This document shows positions 25,865-34,563 of a stretch of 64,000 nucleotides of DNA, in pieces. The position numbers were made by a program, and so were the translations under genes. Each line of letters begins with the position of its first letter. The stretch's first letter is position 1. The DNA is from Bacteroidota bacterium (lineage in GTDB: Bacteria; Bacteroidota; Rhodothermia; Rhodothermales; UBA10348), in NCBI GenBank assembly GCA_022567305.1, contig JADFHF010000013.1, forward strand, positions 20,827 through 84,826, given 5' to 3'. The notes under the pieces are model-generated. The model was given only the letters and a program-made list of their open reading frames with translations, was not told the DNA's origin and did no database searches.

Positions 25865-26842
25865 CTAAAAGCCGGCACGATCAAGAAGGTCTTTTAGATC
25901 AGACGAGAGATCCGATGTCGCCTTCAGCTGACTGATGAAAAGCGTTCCGTACAATCCGAGAATGGTATCGCTTCGTTTGCGATGCTCATCCAGCATTCGA
26001 ACCACATCGGCATTTTTTAGCTCCTCTGAGACGTACATTTTTCTAGGACCATTAGGGCCGGGCCGCGATTCGGCCGGGAAACTTCGTTCGGGCTCGAACA
26101 ATCGATTCCCAAAATGACATCCGACACAGCGAGTCGGCACGGTCAGGTCCGTCGGATCACGCCGAATTCGAGTCGTCTGCTCTCCGGACTCGTCGTAGGC
26201 GTAGAAATCCCAATACCCATCATTTCGCTTCGTCAATGCGCTTACTTCGAGGACTCTATCCCCTTCCACATGTTCTGAAATAAAGGTCGTTCCGGCATTA
26301 TACATAATCCGATTGCCCGACTCACGGTATGATGAAAGAGCGGAGATCAGTGCGTCTTTTGGAACGTGAATTCGCCTAATACTGGAAGACATCACGCCAT
26401 TTACTTCAAAACTGAACCATTCTCCACTTACCCTCCAATCCCCTTTTAAAGTCCGCAGATCAGCGATCGAACGCGGGATGGGCCTGTAGTCGTAATAGTG
26501 GGCTTGGATGATGGGTTCCAATTCTGCCCAATCGATCGCACCATCCTCAGCGGCAGACACCAAGGAAGACCCTAATTCTGGAAGCCTTGCTGAAATTCTT
26601 TCCAGTATCAAGTAGAACCTGCCGCTTCGCTCTTCTACGAATCCTGCTTCGAATGGATCTTGTCCTTCGTCGGAAACCATGCCGCCGATGTAGAATGAAA
26701 GCAAGCGCCGGTCATCTGCCCCCTCCAATACGATTCGAACTCCGGAGTCGTCCTCGTTCGGAGGGCTATCTCCGGTACGCCCGCACGCCATCCCATTCAA
26801 CAGCCCGACCGTCAAACCGGCGATCAGAAAAAATCTATTCAT
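25865..26842 (-). CDS. Exported protein with a c-type heme motif
   Basis: 325 residues from an ATG at 26842: MNRFFLIAGLTVGLLNGMAC, a short signal ending in a possible lipobox (Cys20; Gly at -3 is unusual). The frame is open much further upstream, but that would run through the divergent neighbour. Near residue 245 is TRCVGCHFGN, a CXXCH covalent heme site, followed by no obvious cytochrome axial-Met pattern. The rest is soluble, with strands such as WFSFEVNGVMSSSIRRIHVP and YWDFYAYDESGEQTTRIRRD. The family was not recognised; similar single-heme proteins occur in predicted cytochrome-like lipoproteins of marine bacteria. Electron transfer is plausible, nothing more. Confidence 0.7.
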   Translation of the reverse strand: MNRFFLIAGLTVGLLNGMACGRTGDSPPNEDDSGVRIVLEGADDRRLLSFYIGGMVSDEGQDPFEAGFVEERSGRFYLILERISARLPELGSSLVSAAEDGAIDWAELEPIIQAHYYDYRPIPRSIADLRTLKGDWRVSGEWFSFEVNGVMSSSIRRIHVPKDALISALSSYRESGNRIMYNAGTTFISEHVEGDRVLEVSALTKRNDGYWDFYAYDESGEQTTRIRRDPTDLTVPTRCVGCHFGNRLFEPERSFPAESRPGPNGPRKMYVSEELKNADVVRMLDEHRKRSDTILGLYGTLFISQLKATSDLSSDLKDLLDRAGF

Positions 26843-26929
26843 GTTGGCTATCGAGATCCTCCGAAGGAAGCTGTACATTGGACTCCCGTCTTCGCGATAA
26901 AACGCCCATGTGAATGGGTCGGTTCTAAG

Positions 26930-28171
26930 TTGAGTCCCGTACTTCTCATAGACGCTATCCCCGATTCTATAGAGATCATCGTTCTGACGATCGTCTGGTT
27001 TGCCGGTGGTATCACGGGTGGGATTTTCCTTTATCGCATTCGTAACAAGAAAGAGCTTGGATTGTTCGAAGCCCGAAAAACGGCGCTCGGGAATAGGGAG
27101 AAGGAATTGGCCCGTATTCGAGCGACGATAAAAGCGGAGCAACGAACCGATAATTCGGGCATACTCGAAGCCACCGTCACCGTGCTCCGCGAAGAACTGG
27201 ACCAACAATCTCTCGAGATCAGTATTGCGAAGGAAGAGCATGGTCTCGAACTCCGAATTCTTCAAGATGAGATCGAGTCATTGACGCACGGGCCCGGCGA
27301 AACGGCTGGATTCGCCTACGAAATCGAGGACGTCACATTCAATACGGAGTCATCGTCCGAGACGGAGCCACCAGAAACAGCATCGTCCGAGACGGAACCA
27401 ACAGAAACAGCATCGTCCGAGACGGAGCCACCAGAAAAAGTATCGTTCGAGACGGGGCCACCAGAAACAGTATCGTCCGAGACGGAACCATCAGAAACAG
27501 GATCGTCCGAGACGGAACCACCAGAAACAGCATCGTCCGAGACGGAGCCACCAGAAACAGGATTGTCCGAGACGGAACCATCAGAAACAGTATCGTCCGA
27601 GACGGAGCCACCAGAAACAGTATCGTCCGAGACAGGGCCACCAGAATCAGTATCGTCCGAGACGGAGCCGGCGGAAAACCAGGAATCAGTCACCGACTGG
27701 CCTACAAACGATTTTTCTTATCTGTTTAGTGACGCCACAGCGGAGTCTAACCGAAACGAAGAAGAACCAAGCGAGAAGGAAAGCTTTCCAGCAAAAAACA
27801 AAGCATCTCTTGACCTGACTCCTAGCGAAAAACAGATGGAGACCGGGGATATCACGATCCCAGAATTTCCACCATTCAAGTCTCTTGTCGAGTTATTTCC
27901 TCTCTTAAAACTGGACGAGCCCGATTCAGAGACGATTGAGGAGGATAAGTCTGGCTCCAAGACCCGTGCTGCTGGTCTACAGATGCTTCTTGGACTAGCG
28001 GATCATGAATTCAGTCAGCTCCGCGAACTGGGATTCAATTCGTACGAAAGTATTGCCGAGCTATCATCTTCCGATATCTCGCATCTTTCAGAAAAATTCA
28101 ACCTGCCCGCATCGCGTGTCGAACAGATCTGGATCTCTGGGGCTCAACTTCGTCTGTTCGAGGGCGGTTGA
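26930..28171 (+). CDS. Membrane-anchored repeat protein with C-terminal helix-hairpin-helix-like domain
   Basis: 413 residues, TTG start at 26930 (no ATG before the membrane segment). Residues 9-32 form one membrane helix (IEIIVLTIVWFAGGITGGIFLY), then a basic coiled-coil-like stretch to about 125. Residues 142-251 are 11 copies of a ten-residue unit, SSETEPPETx, very acidic and proline-rich, probably a stalk or linker. The last 65 residues (LLGLADHEFSQLRELGFNSYESIAELSSSDISHLSEKF) look like a helix-hairpin-helix/SAM-like fold of the sort found at the ends of ring-helper and ribosomal proteins in this phylum. No function known. Divergent from the heme-motif lipoprotein, 87 bp apart. Confidence 0.75.
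   Translation: MSPVLLIDAIPDSIEIIVLTIVWFAGGITGGIFLYRIRNKKELGLFEARKTALGNREKELARIRATIKAEQRTDNSGILEATVTVLREELDQQSLEISIAKEEHGLELRILQDEIESLTHGPGETAGFAYEIEDVTFNTESSSETEPPETASSETEPTETASSETEPPEKVSFETGPPETVSSETEPSETGSSETEPPETASSETEPPETGLSETEPSETVSSETEPPETVSSETGPPESVSSETEPAENQESVTDWPTNDFSYLFSDATAESNRNEEEPSEKESFPAKNKASLDLTPSEKQMETGDITIPEFPPFKSLVELFPLLKLDEPDSETIEEDKSGSKTRAAGLQMLLGLADHEFSQLRELGFNSYESIAELSSSDISHLSEKFNLPASRVEQIWISGAQLRLFEGG
27353..27682 (+). repeat. 11-copy 30-bp tandem repeat within the coding sequence
   Basis: Eleven consecutive 30-base units (consensus tcgtccgagacggagccacc then agaaacagca) encode SSETEPPETA-type decapeptides. Units differ by a few substitutions (T, S or A for the second P; A, V or G at the end), all in frame, with no length change. 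Such a minisatellite is expected to gain or lose copies by slippage and would change stalk length. The antisense strand is also open throughout as a by-product of the period. Confidence 0.95.
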
Positions 28172-28173
28172 TC

Positions 28174-29103
28174 CTACGAGTTAACGATCTCAAGGGTCGG
28201 AATCGTCGTTAGATCGCGGAATGCTTCAATTCGTTTCCGAATGTCCGCGTTTTCGATTTCGAACAAGCGATCGGGCCCGAACGCTTCGACGGTAAACGAT
28301 GCCACGGCGCTACCGAATACGACGGCCTGTTTCAGAGCATCTAGAGAAATGTCCTTTTGAGCCGACAGATGACCTGCGAATCCGCCCATAAAGGCGTCGC
28401 CCGCCCCGGTAGGATCCTGGATATCCTCCAGGGGATATGCGGGGACGGAAAAGACATTGTCTTCGGTGAACAATAAAGCACCATGTTCGCCTTTCTTGAT
28501 AACGAGGATTTTCGGGCCCATCTGCTGAATGAGCTTCGAAGAACGAATCAGGTTGGGCTCGTCGGCCAACTGGCGGCATTCTGAGTCGTTTACAATCAGA
28601 CAATCAATCCGTCCCAGCGTTTCTCGAAGTTTTTCGGGAGTTTCGTCAATCCAGTAGTTCATGGTATCACATACGACAAACGTAGGATCAATCATCTGAT
28701 CCAGGACGCTGCACTGAACGTGCGGATCGAGATTACCAAGGCAGACGATATTGGATTTTCGGAGTTGATCCGGAATCTGCGGCCGAAACGTCTTCAGCGC
28801 ATTCAGATGCGTAGCGATCGTGTTTCGCTGATTCAGGTCGTGCTCGTATTTCCCTTCCCACGCAAACGTTTTCGACGATTCGTCAATTTCGAGACCCGTC
28901 AGATCGATTTCCGCGTCTCTCAGCTGGTCCACAAATTCGTCTGGAAAATCGTAGCCAACAACGGCAACCAGACGAACGTCCGTCGAGAAAAAGCGGGCAG
29001 CCATGGTGATGTACATAGCGCTGCCACCCAGAATGTTTTCGGCCTTTCCAAAAGGGGTCTCGATGGAGTCAAGCGCAACCGTTCCAACCGCCAGCACACT
29101 CAT
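28174..29103 (-). CDS. PfkB-family sugar/nucleoside kinase
   Basis: Ribokinase/adenosine-kinase-type enzyme. The ATG at 29103 gives 309 residues starting MSVLAVGTVALDSIETPFG; the frame is open 120 bases further but without family similarity. Seen: the N-terminal ILGGSAMYITMAARFF motif (PfkB signature 1 area), VVGYDFPDEFVDQL, and the C-terminal DPTGAGDAFMGGFAGHL with the catalytic Asp and anion hole. The lid segment with ETPFGKAENILGG resembles adenosine and inosine kinases more than fructokinases. Substrate unsettled. Convergent with the repeat protein, two bases apart at their stops. Confidence 0.9.
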   Translation of the reverse strand: MSVLAVGTVALDSIETPFGKAENILGGSAMYITMAARFFSTDVRLVAVVGYDFPDEFVDQLRDAEIDLTGLEIDESSKTFAWEGKYEHDLNQRNTIATHLNALKTFRPQIPDQLRKSNIVCLGNLDPHVQCSVLDQMIDPTFVVCDTMNYWIDETPEKLRETLGRIDCLIVNDSECRQLADEPNLIRSSKLIQQMGPKILVIKKGEHGALLFTEDNVFSVPAYPLEDIQDPTGAGDAFMGGFAGHLSAQKDISLDALKQAVVFGSAVASFTVEAFGPDRLFEIENADIRKRIEAFRDLTTIPTLEIVNS

Positions 29104-29380
29104 GTCATTTTGCTCTGATGTAAAGAATCTCAAAACCCGCTGAAGATACAAAGCTGATTGTGAAAACCGGTAAGCACGTGATTCAATATCCGTTCTGGAA
29201 TTACCGCGACGATTCACAATCATCGGCGTCTGTCTTTGTCATCCCATTGTGATAAACGACATTTTTTATCTGTCGGAATTACTCAACTCCCCGGAAACGT
29301 CGCGACCGTCGAGCCGTATGTAAGCTACATTTCGTACAGCCAGTTTCTTTTTCGACACGCTGCTCTAGATCAGTATCTGA

Positions 29381-32300
29381 ATGAGTTTCCTCAACCCGAG
29401 GGGTAGAGACGAGTTCTTCGTTCTTTCTCGGTTTCATGCTGCCTCACTGACAATTTTTCTCCTCTCGATAACGGTCCTCGTACAAACCGGCCTTGCTCAA
29501 CCGGAGGATCGTCGATCGGATCGAACGTTCGCAACCACGTTAGATCATTTTCAGTCAGGGCTTTTCAGTGTTGCTGCCGACGAGTTTGCAGAGTTTCGAA
29601 GGAGTCACCCCGATCACGGAAGAATCAGCGATGCTCTTTACTACGAGGCTGAATCGCGCCTGGCGCTCGGCCAAAAGGATGAAGCGGTTCGGTTGCTGAC
29701 TGAATTTGAAGCATCCTTCCCTTATCACCCCTTTTCATTCCAAGCCCGATTAACCCTTGGCCAGCACTTCTTCGAAGAAGGCGATCATGAGAATGCGATT
29801 CGGACACTCGCTCTTGTTCTGGACAAGAGCCCTACGGATGAGCAAGCGGCAAAAGCCTTGTATTGGATGGGCGAAGCCTCCATCCGTGCCGGACGAGATG
29901 ACGAAGGCTTGAATTACTTTCGGCGTGCAGCCGACGAGTATCAGCGTACGAATACCGCTCCAAGGGCAGCCTATGCGCTGGCGTTTAACGAAGTCCGAAT
30001 CGGGCGATATGAGGACGCGTCTCGATCTTTTGAAGAACTGGCGGCCAGATTTCCGTCTTCGCCGCTTTCGCAAAACATCGGTCTCGCCCTTGCCGAAGTT
30101 TACTATGAAATCAACGATTTTACGCGTGCCGTTGACGAAATTGAAAGACGGCTACCCAATCTATCAGGTACGGCTGAAGATAGAGCCATCTTCCTTTTGG
30201 CCGAATCCTACAATCAGCTCCGTCAGAGTCCCCGTGCTATTCTGAACTACCGGCGCATTACCAATGGTGATACTCAGAATCCATACTACCGCAGAGCTCT
30301 GTACGGATTAGCCTGGAATTATCATCACGAAGGAACGTACGAATGGGCTGCCGACAATTTTGGTCTGGTCTACGCTGCTGATCAGCGAGCCGATGGTTTA
30401 TCCGCACAGGCCATGTACTACGAAGCGGTCAACCGAAAGCTTGAGCGAAACACCGATGAGGCAGCCTTAATTTTCAGAAACTTCGCCACAAACCGGCCTG
30501 ATCACGATTTGGCTGACAAGGGTTGGTTTGAACTGGGCATCCTCTACTACGAGTTGAATCTCTGGCGTGAGGCAAACCAGGCTTTTGAAGAAATTATCGA
30601 TCGGTACACGGATTCCGATCTGATGGGCGAGGCCCTTCTGCACCGAGGGAATACGTTTATTGCTCTGGGTGATTTTGACGCGGCGCTCGAAATGTTCAAT
30701 CGCGCGATTGACCTCCAGGCAGCACCGCTGGCTCTGAAGGAAGAAATTATCTTTCAAAAGGCATGGCTTCTATACAGAAATCGTAAGTACCGCGAAGCCG
30801 CACCAGGATTCTTAGACTTGTTCGAGCAGAATACCGATGCGGCGAAAGCCGGAGAATCTCTTTTTTGGGCGGCTGAGAGTTATTTCCAACTCAACAATTA
30901 CTCCCGCGCCGATCGTCTTTTTCGACAATATCTGAGAGAATTTCCGTCGGGAAGACACATGGATGCAGCCCACTACGCACTGGGTTGGACGTATTTCAAG
31001 CAGGAGGACTATCAACGGGCCATTCCTGAATTCGAACGTTTTCTATCTGCCTATCGAGACGAAACAGGATCGGTACCCTATCGATCGGACGCACAATTAC
31101 GCCTGGCAGATTCTTATTTCGCACTCAAGCAGTACCCCGACGCCGTACGGGTTTACGGTCGCTTAGCCGGAGATGGAGACGATTATGCCCTCTATCAGAT
31201 TGGGCACGCGTACTCAAACGCTGGCGACACCTTTGAAGCCATATCTACGCTCCGCCGACTCCTTGAAGAGTATCCAGTGAGTGAATGGCGGGAAGAAGCC
31301 CAGTATTCGCTTGGATACCTCTATTTTCTGAGTCAGGATTATGAACAGGCTATCGCGGCGTATAAACAGCTGATTCAAACGTATCCCCGCGACCCGCTTG
31401 CGGCTAAGGCTCAATACGGGATCGGCGATGCCTTTTTCAACGAAGGCAGTCTTGGCGCCTCCGTTGACGCTTACAATGAGGTGCTTCAGAATTATCCAAA
31501 TAGCCCATTCACCTCCGATGCCGCTGCTGGAATCCAGTTCGCATTGATGGCTAGTGGCGACGAAGACCAGGCCGATGTCATTATTGATAGGTTCGCCGCC
31601 AACAATCCGAATTCACCCGTCATAGACCAACTCTTGTTTCGCCAGGCGGAGGTCAAGTATCAAAGCGGCAGGATCGACGAAGCGCTTGCAGAATTCCATC
31701 GATTTATCGAAGAGGCCATTCGGGAAGACCTGATGCCTGACGCCTATTACTACCTCGGAATTATTTATTCCGATCGCAATGAGAAGACGACTGCAATGAC
31801 GAGTTTTCGCCAGGTCGTCGAACGACATAGTGAAAGCGATCGATTTGTCGAATCTTCAAAACTTCTCGGGAATCTTCTACTGGAATCCGGTGATGTAACC
31901 GAAGCTGAAATCGTATTTCGTCGATTGGAAAGTTTGCATAGCGACGACGCGGGCGTTGTGGCCGCTGCCCGATATGGACGAAGCCAGGCTTTAAGTCGGC
32001 TCGGACGGTCGGATGAAGCAGAGACATTACTCCGGGATGCTATTGCCGCGGCCCCGGACTCAGATGAATCAACGCCTGCTCACCTGGGCCTCGCCCGGAT
32101 AATCCATTCCAGAGGTGAAGTCTCCGAAGCAGAAACCATATTCGAACGGGTTGTGAGTCGAAGCAGAGACCAAACCGGCGCCGAAGCGCTCTATTTGTTG
32201 GGATCATCGCAACTAGAACGAAGCGCGCCGGAACTTGCAGTAGAAACGCTTGGCCGTATGCCGGTGCTCTACGCCGGATATGCCGACTGGGTGGCACGGG

Positions 32301-32461
32301 GTTATCTGAAACAGGCCAAATCGCTTGAGGCACTTAACAATCGCGGCGAAGCCCGACGGATCTACGAGATGGTGATCACGCTCTATCCCAATTCTGAATT
32401 CAGTTCCATGGCTGAACAAGAGAAGGACAGGCTGAACAAGAGAAGAACTGACAGACTGTAA
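29381..32461 (+). CDS. Periplasmic tetratricopeptide-repeat protein
   Basis: 1026 residues, an N-terminal signal (ASLTIFLLSITVLVQTGLAQ) and then about 20 or more TPR-type helical repeats over nearly the whole length, for example ALYYEAESRLALGQKDEAVRLL and AHYALGWTYFKQEDYQRAIP. The repeats have the YbgF/BamD style spacing (A-x-Y-x-L-G-x-x-Y-x-x-x). It probably is a scaffold at the cell envelope. The barrel gene follows after two bases, and the HU-like/SPOR, TolQ and TolR genes come next on the same strand, so this is likely the first gene of an envelope operon related to Tol-Pal function. Confidence 0.88.
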   Translation: MSFLNPRGRDEFFVLSRFHAASLTIFLLSITVLVQTGLAQPEDRRSDRTFATTLDHFQSGLFSVAADEFAEFRRSHPDHGRISDALYYEAESRLALGQKDEAVRLLTEFEASFPYHPFSFQARLTLGQHFFEEGDHENAIRTLALVLDKSPTDEQAAKALYWMGEASIRAGRDDEGLNYFRRAADEYQRTNTAPRAAYALAFNEVRIGRYEDASRSFEELAARFPSSPLSQNIGLALAEVYYEINDFTRAVDEIERRLPNLSGTAEDRAIFLLAESYNQLRQSPRAILNYRRITNGDTQNPYYRRALYGLAWNYHHEGTYEWAADNFGLVYAADQRADGLSAQAMYYEAVNRKLERNTDEAALIFRNFATNRPDHDLADKGWFELGILYYELNLWREANQAFEEIIDRYTDSDLMGEALLHRGNTFIALGDFDAALEMFNRAIDLQAAPLALKEEIIFQKAWLLYRNRKYREAAPGFLDLFEQNTDAAKAGESLFWAAESYFQLNNYSRADRLFRQYLREFPSGRHMDAAHYALGWTYFKQEDYQRAIPEFERFLSAYRDETGSVPYRSDAQLRLADSYFALKQYPDAVRVYGRLAGDGDDYALYQIGHAYSNAGDTFEAISTLRRLLEEYPVSEWREEAQYSLGYLYFLSQDYEQAIAAYKQLIQTYPRDPLAAKAQYGIGDAFFNEGSLGASVDAYNEVLQNYPNSPFTSDAAAGIQFALMASGDEDQADVIIDRFAANNPNSPVIDQLLFRQAEVKYQSGRIDEALAEFHRFIEEAIREDLMPDAYYYLGIIYSDRNEKTTAMTSFRQVVERHSESDRFVESSKLLGNLLLESGDVTEAEIVFRRLESLHSDDAGVVAAARYGRSQALSRLGRSDEAETLLRDAIAAAPDSDESTPAHLGLARIIHSRGEVSEAETIFERVVSRSRDQTGAEALYLLGSSQLERSAPELAVETLGRMPVLYAGYADWVARGYLKQAKSLEALNNRGEARRIYEMVITLYPNSEFSSMAEQEKDRLNKRRTDRL

Positions 32462-32463
32462 GG

Positions 32464-34200
32464 ATGATGAGAACCATCTTGGGATTCGTGACATTATGGC
32501 TGATACCTGGCATTTCTGTTGGCCAAGAAAATCCGTCCCTGCCGGACTTAGCTCCTCATGTAGTCGAGATCACGGGCGATCTCTCGATTTCTTTCCCTTC
32601 CTTGAGACGACAACCCCTCGTCGGCTTTAATCCTCCACCGAGAGTTCCAGAAATTCCCTCGTCCCGGCATCCGTTTTTAGAATTATATAAGCAAGCGACA
32701 GATGACCTTCCTCCTAGCCCGCTTAGCCCACCGCAGCCACCTGATGTTTCCACTCTTGCGAATCGAACGCCCAATGATGGATTGTTCGAGGCCGGGGTTG
32801 GACGGTATCTAGAACGATATCTGCGAGCCCATTTGAGTGTCCCAGTGGCTGAACAGACCGGCCTTGTGTTCTCAGCACGGTATCACGGATCAGACGGATA
32901 CGAACCGTTTTCAAGCAATCCGTCGATTTCATCAGGCTCGGATTCGGAGCATTTGTCGGCGGGTATCAACCACCGTGCCGGAAGCATACTGGTGGGGGGA
33001 AAACTCGGCCTCCATAGATCGGCCTTCTCGTTGTTCGGCTCTGAGCACAGTTCCGGATCAGCCCTTGCGCTCAATCCGGACCGCACGGTCTCGGGTTGGA
33101 ATCTCTCTGCGTATTTAGGCACCCGGCCTGGATCTCCCGTAGCAGCACGGCTAAGCCTCGGCACCGGTCGTACGGACGTGGAGACGGACCTCTTTGACGC
33201 GGCTCAGCAGTCGATCCGACCGTTTTTACAACGTGAAGGTCAGTTTTCTCTAGACGGCTCCCTTCGGGCCCCGATTAACGATAGCCATGCATTTTTCACC
33301 GGGCATCTATTGATTCAAAAGCTTGAACCCGATGGCTCCGAAGAAATCAAAATATCATCGGGTCAGGTAGCCGGAAGATTTCGCCTGTTTCCTGGAGACG
33401 GCCTCACACTGGACGCCGGACTTAGTATTCTCGGGTTTGATGCAGAGGGTCAATCTCGGTCTGGAGAAGATCGATCACTCGTTTTTTTGTCCCCCGATAT
33501 TCGATTGACGTATTCGCTTCGACCGGGTACCGACCTTGTATTTTCTAATGAACCCGAACTCTCGCGAAGCACCATTCGCGATGTCTACTTCTTGGCGCCG
33601 TACATAGAGGACAATCCCGCTATCCAACCCGTTCTAACACCGGTCCACCTGAGCGGTAAGATCAATTTGTATAATGAATTTATTCACGCCACCGCCAGTA
33701 TCGGCCTAAAGGCCGTTGAAAATTTTCGCGTCATTGAGTCACCTCCTGGCCCGTTCAAAGGATTCGATCGGGGATACCTGTCTGTCGACTATGAATCTGC
33801 CACTGTCACCTATCTGGACGGGTCTATCACGGCGACGCTTTCACCCGGCGTACAAGCGAATGCAGAGATCGCGTTTCGGCGGGGTCGATTGGACAGATCC
33901 GATTCCATCATCCCGTACTTCTCCCCTGTCACATTCGGAGGCTCAGTTGCGCTCGGAATGTTCGATGGGCGTCTTTCTTTGAAACTGTTGGCCAGAGGTG
34001 AATCCGCGAGGTATCGTGATCGGAATAAGTCAGAAAAGGTGGGCTCACTTCTTCTCTTCGACACGGAAGGCACGTGGTACCTGACCGATCAGGCAGGAAT
34101 CACGTTTGGTATCCGAAACTTGGGTGGAAACACGGAATTTTGGGACAACTACGAAATAGAGTCTACCGTCGTCTATACTGGAGCCAGATGGCGATGGTAG
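32464..34200 (+). CDS. Outer-membrane barrel-like protein of the envelope operon
   Basis: 578 residues: signal (TILGFVTLWLIPGISVGQ), a proline-rich N-terminal linker (PPSPLSPPQPPDVS near 85-97), then a long run of alternating strands such as GLVFSARYHGSDGYEPF, AGSILVGGKLGLHRSAF and LVFSNEPELSRSTIRDVYF, finishing with a terminal Trp (GARWRW) in place of the usual Phe. It reads as a TonB-receptor-like or LptD-like barrel without a plug. Function unknown. The stop of the TPR gene is two bases before its ATG; its own second codon is also ATG. Confidence 0.75.
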   Translation: MMRTILGFVTLWLIPGISVGQENPSLPDLAPHVVEITGDLSISFPSLRRQPLVGFNPPPRVPEIPSSRHPFLELYKQATDDLPPSPLSPPQPPDVSTLANRTPNDGLFEAGVGRYLERYLRAHLSVPVAEQTGLVFSARYHGSDGYEPFSSNPSISSGSDSEHLSAGINHRAGSILVGGKLGLHRSAFSLFGSEHSSGSALALNPDRTVSGWNLSAYLGTRPGSPVAARLSLGTGRTDVETDLFDAAQQSIRPFLQREGQFSLDGSLRAPINDSHAFFTGHLLIQKLEPDGSEEIKISSGQVAGRFRLFPGDGLTLDAGLSILGFDAEGQSRSGEDRSLVFLSPDIRLTYSLRPGTDLVFSNEPELSRSTIRDVYFLAPYIEDNPAIQPVLTPVHLSGKINLYNEFIHATASIGLKAVENFRVIESPPGPFKGFDRGYLSVDYESATVTYLDGSITATLSPGVQANAEIAFRRGRLDRSDSIIPYFSPVTFGGSVALGMFDGRLSLKLLARGESARYRDRNKSEKVGSLLLFDTEGTWYLTDQAGITFGIRNLGGNTEFWDNYEIESTVVYTGARWRW

Positions 34201-34280
34201 CGCAACCATCCAACGAGTAGGCAGAACATTCCGCATTTATTTCGCAGTTTTATTTATTTGATGAATAGACACGTCGTTTA

Positions 34281-34541
34281 ATGGTACGAGCCGGTATGAC
34301 AGATCCCTTCGAAAAGCTGTTTTGGGAGATCCTGAGAGACGGCCTTGCCAACGGTGAAGCCATGGCTGTTCGGGGCCTGGGAATTTTTTCGATTATTCAC
34401 AGCGCTGGACAAATAGAAGGGACGGGTCCGCAATCAAGAGCAACCGATTCAAACCATTCGGAAGCACACGACGGGATCATTCGTGTCTCGCCGCCTAGCG
34501 ATTCGATCGTCTTCGAGGGCGAAATCAGTAGTTCGAATTGA
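34281..34541 (+). CDS. Small HU-like domain protein
   Basis: 86 residues. LFWEILRDGLANGEAMAVRGLGIFSIIHSA followed by IIRVSPPSDSIVFEGEI has the layout of the HU-like domains that precede SPOR domains in Bacteroidota proteins: a helix, a VRGLGIF strand-turn (cf. VPGFGGF), and an SPPxxxIxFE strand. No DNA-binding arm is seen. Alternative start: the ATG at 34296 (MTDPFEK). It lies 22 bp before the next HU-like/SPOR gene; the two may represent a split of one protein with two tandem HU-like domains. Confidence 0.7.
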   Translation: MVRAGMTDPFEKLFWEILRDGLANGEAMAVRGLGIFSIIHSAGQIEGTGPQSRATDSNHSEAHDGIIRVSPPSDSIVFEGEISSSN

Positions 34542-34563
34542 GCACTCAGATCAAAGCGTCGAA

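Noticed and set aside
26843..27265. Upstream extension of the heme-motif lipoprotein gene to 466 codons
   Set aside because: It would overlap the divergent repeat-protein gene and place 140 polar residues before a signal peptide; ATG 26842 explains the protein.
27353..27682. CRISPR-like array
   Set aside because: Units are contiguous, without spacers, and in frame within a gene.
27316..27693. Long antisense open frames opposite the tandem repeat (SDDTVSGGSV-like product)
   Set aside because: They arise only because the 30-bp period has no stop in other frames; no start signal or domain, and the sense frame has a membrane anchor and a folded end.
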